From contig NZ_FQUN01000007.1 in assembly GCF_900129005.1 (NCBI RefSeq), positions 235,428 through 299,427 of the forward strand: a stretch of DNA of 64,000 nucleotides, written 5' to 3'. Under the pieces are notes generated by a model, which was given only the letters and a program-made list of their open reading frames with translations, did no database searches and was not told where the DNA came from. Positions 1 through 7,699 of this stretch are shown here, piece after piece. The translations under genes and the position numbers were made by a program. How positions within the stretch are numbered: the first letter of the stretch is position 1; every line of letters starts with the position of its first letter. Source of the DNA: Leeuwenhoekiella marinoflava DSM 3653. Lineage in GTDB: Bacteria; Bacteroidota; Bacteroidia; Flavobacteriales; Flavobacteriaceae.

Positions 1-1647
1 GCAAAAGATGCAAAAGCGCGGCGGAAGGAACAGGAACGTGAAGCCAAACGGCTCGCAGATGACCTTTTAAAATTAAAGGGTCAGGAAAACGAAACGAAGA
101 TCAGTTTGATAGAAGATGATTTTCAGCGGGAAATGGAACTTCTTGAGGAGAACCATAGGCAAAAAACAGAAGAGCTAAAAGCTCAATTAGTAACTGAGGG
201 CAATTTGTCTGAAGAACAAATTGCTATTAATGGCAGTATTCGCCGTCAATTAAAACTACAGGAAGAGAAATTTCAATTCGACAAAGGCGCTATCATAGAA
301 CGTGGATATCAGGATGATATCGATTTGATGGAAGAAGCCTATAAAAAAGAGGCTGCAGTGCGTGAGGTTCGTCATCAGGAAGAACTCAACGCTATTGGCG
401 ATAATTTAAACGCTCGCGAAAAGTTAAAAGAAAAACACCGTCAGGAAGATCTGGAGGCGGAGGAAGCACACGTAAAGGAAGTAATAAACGCATTAAAATT
501 TATTACCGAAAACGGCCAGTTTGAAGGTTTTGATTTATCCCTGCTTACCCCGGAGGAGACTGCAAAAATGCAGGCTTTGATGGATCAGCTTGTTCTGAAA
601 TTACGCGAACTTAAAGCGGCAAAGGACAATGTTGAGGGAAAAGATTCTGGCGAATATACACTTGGAGATGCAACCGCAAATGTTGACATTTTCGGGATGA
701 CGGCCAGCCAATGGGTTGAGACATTAAATAACCTTGATCAAGCCGGCCATAAATTTGAGTTGATCAAAGCGGCTACCGGCGCAGCGCTAAACGTTTATCA
801 GGAATATTCAAATTTAATGGCTGCTAAGGAGCAAAAGTCCTTACAACAATTTGAAAAGAAGCAAAGCGAAGAGGAACGCACATTAAAACAAAAGTTAGAT
901 GCCCGTTTGATCAGTCAGAAACAATACGATGCTGCAGTAGCGGCCAGTGAGGCAGAACTCGAAAAAAAGAAAGCGGAGTTAGCGTATAAACAGGCAAAAC
1001 GAGATCGTACAGTGGCTCTAGCAAATATTGCGATGAATACAGCTCAGGCAGTAGTGGCGATTTGGGCTCAAGTACCAAAATTTGACTTTGGAATTTCTGC
1101 AGGTATATTAGCAGGTTTTGTAACAGCTTTAGGAGCGCTTCAAGCTGCTACCGTTTTAGCAACTCCACTACCCGTAAAAGGTTATCAGGATGGTTTGTAC
1201 AATGTCACCAGGGAGCAAGACGGGAAGCCATTTAAAGCGCGTTACGGTGGTGAGAGCCGTAGCGGCTTAGTTGATTTCCCCACAGTTTTTATGGCAGGTG
1301 AAGAGGGCAAGACCAGACCCGAGATGATCATAAACGGGCAGGATTATTCCAATTTTAGTGACAGTTTCAAAGATTCGTTATACCGGGAACTCGGTCGTGT
1401 AAAAGGTTATGCAGACGGGTATTATCAGAACAGCACGGCTAAACCTAGTTTTGAGGACAGCGCTCAATCTTCTTCGGGAGTTGACACAATGATGTTTTCA
1501 TCTGTTATGAACCGCTTTATGGATATGATGGATAGACTGGAACGTGATGGTCTGGTTGCTTACCTCAAGCGCGACTATGAGAATGCGCGTAAAATAAAAG
1601 AAGATATTGAAGACTACGACCGTCTTCGTAACAAAAATAGATATTAA
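1..1647 (+). CDS. Phage tail tape-measure-like protein, C-terminal part
   Basis: The frame is open from the first base, so this is the C-terminal 548 residues of a longer protein; an apparent TTG start at 106 is only internal. The first 300 residues are charged heptad-like coiled coil rich in E, K, Q and R. A hydrophobic Ala/Gly-rich segment follows at about residues 345-400, then a Gly/Tyr-rich tail with a TRPEMIINGQDYSNF stretch. Long coiled coils with a central hydrophobic segment are typical of tape-measure proteins, which set tail length and pass through the host membrane. Its place just before other tail-type genes supports this. The stop overlaps the next start by one base. No peptidase domain is visible in this part. 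Confidence 0.6.
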   Translation, partial: AKDAKARRKEQEREAKRLADDLLKLKGQENETKISLIEDDFQREMELLEENHRQKTEELKAQLVTEGNLSEEQIAINGSIRRQLKLQEEKFQFDKGAIIERGYQDDIDLMEEAYKKEAAVREVRHQEELNAIGDNLNAREKLKEKHRQEDLEAEEAHVKEVINALKFITENGQFEGFDLSLLTPEETAKMQALMDQLVLKLRELKAAKDNVEGKDSGEYTLGDATANVDIFGMTASQWVETLNNLDQAGHKFELIKAATGAALNVYQEYSNLMAAKEQKSLQQFEKKQSEEERTLKQKLDARLISQKQYDAAVAASEAELEKKKAELAYKQAKRDRTVALANIAMNTAQAVVAIWAQVPKFDFGISAGILAGFVTALGALQAATVLATPLPVKGYQDGLYNVTREQDGKPFKARYGGESRSGLVDFPTVFMAGEEGKTRPEMIINGQDYSNFSDSFKDSLYRELGRVKGYADGYYQNSTAKPSFEDSAQSSSGVDTMMFSSVMNRFMDMMDRLERDGLVAYLKRDYENARKIKEDIEDYDRLRNKNRY

Positions 1648-2069
1648 TGGCTATAGGAACTGATGTAATAACAGGCTTTACCGCCAACAGTGTTTTTGAG
1701 GATGTAAAATTGAACATCGCGTGCAATCGCATTTGCACGCTCATTGATCAGGAGAATGGTCCTATCCTCTCCGCCTTTGCTTTTTCCGGGGATGCATCGC
1801 GCATCTACCAGGGTTTGGACCCGCTTGGTGATGTGGGTGCAATAACATTTAAGACCTCACATCTTACTAATGTTAGAATCGTTCTCAATCAATTTGTAAG
1901 CAAATTGGGCGTGACAGATCTGGAAGCGTACAAGACAAGAATTTTGTTTAAAATGAGTGGCTATCGGTTTGAAGTCATTTATTCAGATACCGTGGTTCCG
2001 GGTATTGATGTAAACGGGGTGCCATGTGAAGATTTTAATCCAGAAGGCGGCGGTGGCGGTCTTGAATAA
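1647..2069 (+). CDS. Small phage protein of unknown function (tail region)
   Basis: This 140-residue protein starts on the last base of the tape-measure-like stop codon (TAATG overlap), which suggests translational coupling. It has mixed alpha/beta character, two early cysteines (IACNRICTL) and a flexible glycine-rich C-terminus after a CEDFNPEGG stretch. I do not recognise a family. Its position between the tape-measure-like gene and two large structural-type genes suggests a distal-tail or adaptor role, but this rests on gene order only. Confidence 0.6.
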   Translation: MAIGTDVITGFTANSVFEDVKLNIACNRICTLIDQENGPILSAFAFSGDASRIYQGLDPLGDVGAITFKTSHLTNVRIVLNQFVSKLGVTDLEAYKTRILFKMSGYRFEVIYSDTVVPGIDVNGVPCEDFNPEGGGGGLE

Positions 2070-2081
2070 CAGCAATTAACT

Positions 2082-4226
2082 ATGCCAAATCAAATACCCT
2101 ATAATCCAGATACGGGCTATAATATACCAGAAACTCTCGAGAATTTTTTTTCTCCGTGGAAATTCAGCAATAATGGGAGTTACACGCTTGTTTATGTTGA
2201 AGGATCTGCAGTGCCGGCTGCGTATAATTTTGACTTGAAAATCAAAGATTTTATAGCAGCTGATATTGATCTGAAGTATGATTCTTTTTTGATCAAGTTC
2301 AAGCCCCGCACGTTTACGACTGCTCTAGATGATGCGATCGCAATTACTGGAGAACTGGTAAGTGACGCCGAGGGTTATGCATTAACCTCTGAAAATCTAG
2401 AGGTTTCTTTTGCAATATCATTTGCCGGCATCGGTATTTTATCTGCTACCTCGTATCGCAGTGGCTTCCGATTAGAAGCTTACGGCCTTATTGATGGCCA
2501 GGAATATTTACTCGAAGAAATTGTATTTAATCTATTTGCAAATGTGATTAGTCAGGACGAGCTCGTCTTTGTTCCTGATAAAGCTTCGATGAGCTATTTG
2601 CAAAACGGAGTAGATCCTGATGACTTATCCATTCAGTTGTATACGGGATCTTCGTTTGTAATTCGTGCAAATAAGGTGCTGCAGCTTTCTGGAGTTAATT
2701 TGGTTGCAAATACAGAGTATTCTGAAAGCATTACAGAATATACTGGCAGCGGTTCTCAGGCCATTACCATAGCTTTAGATCGAACCAATCTAAATTGGGA
2801 AGGTAGAACGCTGCAATATTATTTAACCACGAGTAACACCTCCAGAAGCAAGCTATTTGAAGTTTTGATTCATCAGCTTACTACCGGAACCATCGAAGTA
2901 GATCCGCTTAACTTAAGCTTTGCTGCAGTGCGTAATATTTTTGAAGCTGCAGAGCAGGAAATAACCATCAACACACCTTCAGATTTTACGGTGACGGTTC
3001 CCAACTGGATGGAGTACCGCTACGGAATTACCGGTATTTTAGTAAAGCCGGTACCGTCTGCAAATTTCGCCCTGGGAACCTACACCGGTGAAATAATAAT
3101 TGAAACTGCAGTAGATACTGCACGCATATTTGTAACGCATCGCGTGACAGAAACTGCAGACTTCAACCTTGACGGTGCGGTGATTTGGTGTCGGGATCAG
3201 GAAGCGCTCAGTACTTTTTATAGCGCAGATGATGATGCCTTTGCAAGTCTACTTTTGGAGGCTGTGATTTACAATCCAAATACCGGGATTAATCAAGCCT
3301 TTTTAAATGACTATGCACTGGCTTTTTTCCAAAACAGCGCAGAATTTCACATCGGAGATGTTGTGAAACGTTTATTTTCAAAACCTGACAACATCAATAG
3401 ATACGGGCTTTTATCTAAATTACAGAATACTGAAGATACACGGTTGATGATCTACAATCCACCGGTGTTTTGTGATCTTACGTATGAGGTAGCCGGCACT
3501 TCAGAAATAATCAAAAACAAAGCTTTTTTAGACGGCCGAAAACCGGCTCAAGAAATTACTGCAGCTGCTATTCTAAAAGCTGAAAAAATTGTGCAGCGAG
3601 TCACACTTAAGAGTGTTGCCTTGGTTAATTTTTACAATCAGAATTTATTGAGTGATTTGGTTCTTTTTCGCAACAATCAGCAAATTAGTTCTGAAGTAAT
3701 CACAAGTGGTTCCGGGTACCTTTATGGTCAGATGCTACGCTTTTCAGAATATGATCCGGGGGATCGTATTCGTCTCGAGCTTCAGTCTGGTACCGAAAAA
3801 ATAAAAGAAGAGTTTATTGTTTTCCCGGACCAGCATTTAAGCAATCATATTGCCTGGTATAATGAGTATCAGACACAGGAACTCTTTGAGTTTACCGGTG
3901 ACTGGCGTTTTGAATCTGAATATGAAATGAAAGACTTCAAACGCCTGGGCAATTTGGTCGAAGAACTGCAGCGTGTTGACACGCGAAAAGAAATGAGTCT
4001 AGTGATCAACACCGGTTGGATCCCAAAATCAAATCAGGTGATCATTGACGAGATTATCATGAGCAAATTAGCCTGGTTAATTACTGAAGATTTGCGAACC
4101 ATCAATCTGGTACCACAATCTAAAAAAATGACGAATGAAGACAGCGCCAACGGCCTGTATGCTTACGACGTAGAATTTATTATAAACAAAGCGCATGATC
4201 TTAAGAGTCATACATCCCTTATTTAA
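2082..4226 (+). CDS. Large phage tail/baseplate-type protein with a BACON-like domain
   Basis: This 714-residue protein has no signal peptide and is beta-rich. Residues about 275-350 resemble a BACON domain: an IEVDPLNLSF strand, a run of alternating hydrophobics, a VPNWMEY turn and a GTYTGEIIIET closing strand. BACON domains are bacterial Ig-like modules thought to bind carbohydrate or mucin, and they occur in Bacteroidota proteins and phages. Residues about 450-700 look like an assembly region with polar helices near the end. It sits 12 bp after the small gene and overlaps the next gene by 32 bp. A receptor-binding or baseplate role is inferred from order and domain type. Confidence 0.55.
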   Translation: MPNQIPYNPDTGYNIPETLENFFSPWKFSNNGSYTLVYVEGSAVPAAYNFDLKIKDFIAADIDLKYDSFLIKFKPRTFTTALDDAIAITGELVSDAEGYALTSENLEVSFAISFAGIGILSATSYRSGFRLEAYGLIDGQEYLLEEIVFNLFANVISQDELVFVPDKASMSYLQNGVDPDDLSIQLYTGSSFVIRANKVLQLSGVNLVANTEYSESITEYTGSGSQAITIALDRTNLNWEGRTLQYYLTTSNTSRSKLFEVLIHQLTTGTIEVDPLNLSFAAVRNIFEAAEQEITINTPSDFTVTVPNWMEYRYGITGILVKPVPSANFALGTYTGEIIIETAVDTARIFVTHRVTETADFNLDGAVIWCRDQEALSTFYSADDDAFASLLLEAVIYNPNTGINQAFLNDYALAFFQNSAEFHIGDVVKRLFSKPDNINRYGLLSKLQNTEDTRLMIYNPPVFCDLTYEVAGTSEIIKNKAFLDGRKPAQEITAAAILKAEKIVQRVTLKSVALVNFYNQNLLSDLVLFRNNQQISSEVITSGSGYLYGQMLRFSEYDPGDRIRLELQSGTEKIKEEFIVFPDQHLSNHIAWYNEYQTQELFEFTGDWRFESEYEMKDFKRLGNLVEELQRVDTRKEMSLVINTGWIPKSNQVIIDEIIMSKLAWLITEDLRTINLVPQSKKMTNEDSANGLYAYDVEFIINKAHDLKSHTSLI

Positions 4227-6060
4227 GTTAGATCTGGAGGATAAAGGTTTGACATTAATCGAGGAGAATTCCTGGTTTAACGATCGTTTTTTTACGAAAT
4301 ACACCTATCCTTTTGATTTTGAAAGCACAGACGAATTAGATGCAGCGCTGCAGCACATTACAAAGATCGAGCGTGCTTCAACCGAAAGTGTTTATGATGT
4401 TATTTTTTTGGTTGAAGGAAAACGACATGATGCACAGCTATTAATTGACATCACTATCGGCCGGCGTTTAAGTCCGTCTATCAGCTACGGTTTTGAAGAG
4501 CTGCCTAATTGGAATAAAAAACTTGCAGATCTTCCTTTAGAAAGTTTTACACCTTCGCCAAGCATTTATGATTTGGCAGAAAGCTATGCAGATCTTTCGT
4601 GGCCAACCGTAAATTTTTGTTTTCCGCAGGTCATTCCTCCGGAGGGAAAATATGATACCGATACGGATCAGTGGGCGTATTTTGAAGGTTTCATAAATAA
4701 TCGGGTAGGTTCTGCATTTCTGCAGAACGAATACGATACAGAGAATGATTTGCAGATCAACCGCAATGTGATGCAGCCAATGCCTTATTTGCTATACGTG
4801 TTGCAGCAAGGTTTTGCAGATGCAGGCTACGAGCTCGCGGGTGACATTCTCCAGGATCCTGAACTTCAAAAAGCATTCATTACCTGCCTTTCAGATTATT
4901 ACACAAGCATTAACGAAGATGCAGAAAATATAACTAAAAACGCAGATGAGTATTATGAAATTCTTGAAGTTGACACTTTTGACAACGTACGTAGAATTGA
5001 AAAAGCACGGTACGCAAATCAACAAAGCATCACAGAACCGGGAAGATATGTGATATCTGGTAATGTTGTAGTGCGTACAGATAGATCTCAATCTGCTGCT
5101 TACTTATATTTTAATGAGGAGGAAATTTTTAGAGGTGTAAATTTTAACAGAAGTTACAATGAAGAATACTTCAGTATTAATGAAACGGTAGAAGTTTTTT
5201 TTGGTGAAACCGGTGTGATTGATTTTGAATCCTATCAATTAGCACACGCGATTTTAGATGGAGAAAAAATTCCGGATGCGTTAATTTTTGATCTATCCAT
5301 TACAAAAATTACAGAATACAACGAAGAGAACGAAGCGCAACCTACCTTACTGACTCCTTCAGAAGTAAAATTAAACCGATGTGTTCCAGATATGACCTTT
5401 GGAGATCTGTTTAATGCAATCCGAAACTATCGAAATTATGATTTGCGCATTGTGGGAGATCAGGCTTTTGTAAACAAAATAGAAAAGGAGCTCGTCTCCA
5501 GACCTAAAGTAAATTTAAAAGCTTTTGAAGTTCGGGAACCCCGAATCAAAAATAACGGGGACCGGTCGTATCTGTTGAAGTTTCAGGATATAGACAATGA
5601 TTTATTTGATCATCCTCCAGTTTATGTTGATCGTTTAGGATCTAATACTGAAGGTTACGTAAAGTCTGCAGATACGACTGAGATTGTGATTGATTTGGCA
5701 CCAATGCCCAACAACAGTTTAAAAGGTATTTCAACTGCTCAAATGATCAGTGATGACAAAAACAAGCTGCAGCTAGGCTTATACTCGGGTTTGATTGATG
5801 GCAAGAATGCAGCTGAAAATCCCCGTCTTTTAGGCTTGTTAAACAGTTATGATAAGTATTATAAAAATTGGTTAGATTTCCGATTCAAGACCAGAACCGT
5901 GGAGTGGACGTTCAAATGCACGCCTGAAGTTTCACGCCAGGTAACCGCGTATTCAGAAATACAAGCTTACAACTCGAGATTCATTCCGGAACGGGTATCA
6001 AAAAAGATCCTCAGCAAAGAAGAAGTAGAAATCACACTGGAGGTTGACAAGCTCGTTTAA
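4195..6060 (+). CDS. Phage structural-type protein of unknown function
   Basis: This 621-residue protein starts with MILRVIHPLFKLDLEDKGL, inside the last 32 bases of the preceding gene, so the two are probably translationally coupled. The sequence is acidic and aromatic-rich, with no signal peptide or transmembrane helix. An Ig-like beta stretch is suggested at about residues 285-345 (PGRYVISGNVVVRTD). I recognise no enzyme motif. As the last plus-strand gene before the convergent integrase it completes the tail block and is most likely a baseplate or tail-tip component. Its stop overlaps the integrase stop by 4 bp on opposite strands, so the gene end is well defined. Confidence 0.6.
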   Translation: MILRVIHPLFKLDLEDKGLTLIEENSWFNDRFFTKYTYPFDFESTDELDAALQHITKIERASTESVYDVIFLVEGKRHDAQLLIDITIGRRLSPSISYGFEELPNWNKKLADLPLESFTPSPSIYDLAESYADLSWPTVNFCFPQVIPPEGKYDTDTDQWAYFEGFINNRVGSAFLQNEYDTENDLQINRNVMQPMPYLLYVLQQGFADAGYELAGDILQDPELQKAFITCLSDYYTSINEDAENITKNADEYYEILEVDTFDNVRRIEKARYANQQSITEPGRYVISGNVVVRTDRSQSAAYLYFNEEEIFRGVNFNRSYNEEYFSINETVEVFFGETGVIDFESYQLAHAILDGEKIPDALIFDLSITKITEYNEENEAQPTLLTPSEVKLNRCVPDMTFGDLFNAIRNYRNYDLRIVGDQAFVNKIEKELVSRPKVNLKAFEVREPRIKNNGDRSYLLKFQDIDNDLFDHPPVYVDRLGSNTEGYVKSADTTEIVIDLAPMPNNSLKGISTAQMISDDKNKLQLGLYSGLIDGKNAAENPRLLGLLNSYDKYYKNWLDFRFKTRTVEWTFKCTPEVSRQVTAYSEIQAYNSRFIPERVSKKILSKEEVEITLEVDKLV

Positions 6061-7346
6061 AAATCCAGCGTGTAAAGTTCCGAGTGATCTGCAGGTAATA
6101 TGGTTAAGTGTTTTCGGAGATAATTTTTTACTCCGGCGATACTCTGATGATCAGAATAAGGCATAATTTTTAAAATGATTTCCTGTTCGCTCATTCCCTC
6201 CAGAGCCATATTATTGTATAGATTCACGATAGCAGTATGCCGGCAGCTGTAAGGACCATATTCGCGGCCAAAACCTAAAGCCTTTTTCATTTTCCCAAAC
6301 CGATCACTAAAGTGCTTTGTTCTCGTAGGGAGTTTAGCAGAGCTCCAGTCTCGAGGTTTTTCCAGATTGCTGAAGAGTTCATAATCTCCCGGAGCACCAT
6401 CGATATTAAGTAGTTCAATAAAAGGTTGAACTTTTTTGATGATTCGACGCGTACTCAGTTTCCGGGTTTTAGTTTCTACAGAAAATATCAGGCGTTCCAT
6501 ATCAAGATCTTTCACTTTTAGCCTACAGATCTCCCGCGGCCGAAGCAATGGATAAATAATAAATGCCAGGAATGCATTCATATATGGATCGTGTTGATTA
6601 AAGTAGTTCTTAATACGGATCAGTTCCTCCTGAGTAAACGCTTTATTGTTTATTGGATCCGTGTCGAAATTGGGAATATCCTTTATGTAGTTAACAGAAA
6701 TCTTGCGCTCATTTTTTAGCGTAGTAAATAAACTGGAGAGACTTCTTTTGTGATTGTTTACTGAAGTTCCGGACAAACCATCTCCTGTGGTTGGATTGGT
6801 GTACTCAAATCGAAGATAGTCCAGGAACTCATAAAAGTGATCCACATTAAAATGTTCAACTTTAAAACCGAGGTATCCGTTTGTTTTCGCCCAGTCCAAG
6901 AACCGGTTAACGTGAAACTCATAACCCACCATTGTAGAAGGTTTTTTGATTTGGGATTTAATTTCAAGCGCATAGTCCATCGCTTGTTTTAAGAGCATAT
7001 CCCGATTCGTTTTTTGTTTCGGCACATTCTTAGTAAGTGGATTCCATCCACGCGTAAGAGCGATCGTATATGCCTCAATAAGGGCTTTTCCAGCAGCTTT
7101 ACGTTCTCTTACAGTTTTAAATCGATTCAAACCTTTACCAGGCAAGATAACCTTCTTCAATTTATCATCTTCTGAGCTCCGGTAATAGCAGTACACATAC
7201 CAGGTTTTCCCAGAAGCGATAGAAGGTTTTCCTTTTGCTTTTGGAATGTACAATTTAGGTGTAGTGTACTTCTTTTTGCTCATCTCAATTTGGATTGAAA
7301 CAGGTACGGTAACAGGTACGGTTGACTCTTTTATCTCAATTTTCAT
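6057..7346 (-). CDS. Tyrosine recombinase (phage integrase)
   Basis: This 429-residue site-specific recombinase should insert and excise the adjacent phage element. An N-terminal arm-binding-like region (about 25-105) is followed by a SAM-like core-binding domain (about 110-215) and the catalytic domain (about 235-420). Visible catalytic positions are Arg269 in LLRPREIC, Arg369 in SCRHTAIV, His400 in SDHQSI and the likely nucleophile Tyr409 in KNYLRKH. The first His of the usual HxxR motif is replaced by a YSC context (Tyr366), a variant also seen in Bacteroidota integrases. The gene is full length and appears intact. It reads away from tRNA-Leu and is convergent with the tail genes. An internal ATG at codon 22 is an alternative start. 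Confidence 0.92.
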   Translation of the reverse strand: MKIEIKESTVPVTVPVSIQIEMSKKKYTTPKLYIPKAKGKPSIASGKTWYVYCYYRSSEDDKLKKVILPGKGLNRFKTVRERKAAGKALIEAYTIALTRGWNPLTKNVPKQKTNRDMLLKQAMDYALEIKSQIKKPSTMVGYEFHVNRFLDWAKTNGYLGFKVEHFNVDHFYEFLDYLRFEYTNPTTGDGLSGTSVNNHKRSLSSLFTTLKNERKISVNYIKDIPNFDTDPINNKAFTQEELIRIKNYFNQHDPYMNAFLAFIIYPLLRPREICRLKVKDLDMERLIFSVETKTRKLSTRRIIKKVQPFIELLNIDGAPGDYELFSNLEKPRDWSSAKLPTRTKHFSDRFGKMKKALGFGREYGPYSCRHTAIVNLYNNMALEGMSEQEIILKIMPYSDHQSIAGVKNYLRKHLTILPADHSELYTLDF

Positions 7347-7372
7347 AGTGATTAAAAAGAGCTTAAAACAAG

Positions 7373-7401
7373 AAAAGCCCCAGTGTTTACCGGGGCTTTC
7401 T
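7373..7401 (-). terminator. Hairpin terminator after tRNA-Leu
   Basis: AAAGCCCC and GGGGCTTT form a GC-rich stem around a short loop, with T-rich flanks on both strands. On the minus strand it follows tRNA-Leu and would end the tRNA-Gly/tRNA-Leu transcript before the integrase. If the element recombined inside the tRNA, this terminator may be element-borne. Confidence 0.65.
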
Positions 7402-7406
7402 CTCTG

Positions 7407-7490
7407 TACTCGGGACGGGACTTGAACCCGTACGAACTAATGTTCATTGGATTTTAAGTCCAACGTGTCTACCAATTCCACCACCCGAGC
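7407..7490 (-). tRNA. tRNA-Leu (anticodon UAA)
   Basis: Read on the minus strand the gene begins GCTCGGGTGGTGGAATTGG and ends at a CCCGAGT acceptor arm with discriminator A. The T-arm GGTTCAAGTCC and the anticodon stem-loop with TAA are clear. A variable arm after the anticodon stem makes it a class II tRNA of 84 nt. CCA is not encoded. It lies 46 bp downstream of tRNA-Gly, probably in one transcript, and its 3' end faces the integrase, so it is the likely attachment gene. Confidence 0.95.
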
Positions 7491-7536
7491 TTGGGCTTTC
7501 AATTAAAAACGCCATTTTAAATGGAGTAATTCTTAG

Positions 7537-7608
7537 AGCGAAAGACGGGATTTGAACCCGCGACCCTCACCTTGGCAAGGTGATGCTCTACCCCTGAGCT
7601 ACTTTCGC
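7537..7608 (-). tRNA. tRNA-Gly (anticodon GCC)
   Basis: On the minus strand the gene runs from GCGAAAGTAGCTCAGGGG to a CTTTCGC acceptor arm. A CACCTTGCCAAGGTG anticodon stem-loop gives GCC, and the T-arm GGTTCAAATCCC is standard. It is 72 nt long with discriminator U and no encoded CCA. It is the first gene of a two-tRNA unit with tRNA-Leu. Confidence 0.96.
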
Positions 7609-7699
7609 GATTTGTATTAGAACGTCTTGTCTAATGCGGATGCAAATTTACAAGATTTCTTCAATCTGCAAAGCAATTTCTTTAAAAAAATTAAAACAA

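Larger units (their letters stand above)
1..7420. mobile_element. Right end of an integrated phage-like element, inserted beside tRNA-Leu
   Basis: Four plus-strand genes with virion-tail character (a coiled-coil and hydrophobic tape-measure-like protein, two large beta-rich proteins and a small one) are tightly packed and end against a convergent tyrosine recombinase. The recombinase start lies about 60 bp from the 3' end of tRNA-Leu. Integration into tRNA 3' ends by such recombinases is well established, so the right junction is inferred to lie in or next to 7347-7430. The left end, head genes, lysis genes and regulators are outside the window. The exact att core cannot be seen because its partner copy is missing. 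Confidence 0.75.

Noticed and set aside
7500..7530. CCATTT/AAATGG palindrome between the two tRNA genes
   Set aside because: It is short, AT-rich and inside a tRNA operon, and no function follows from it.
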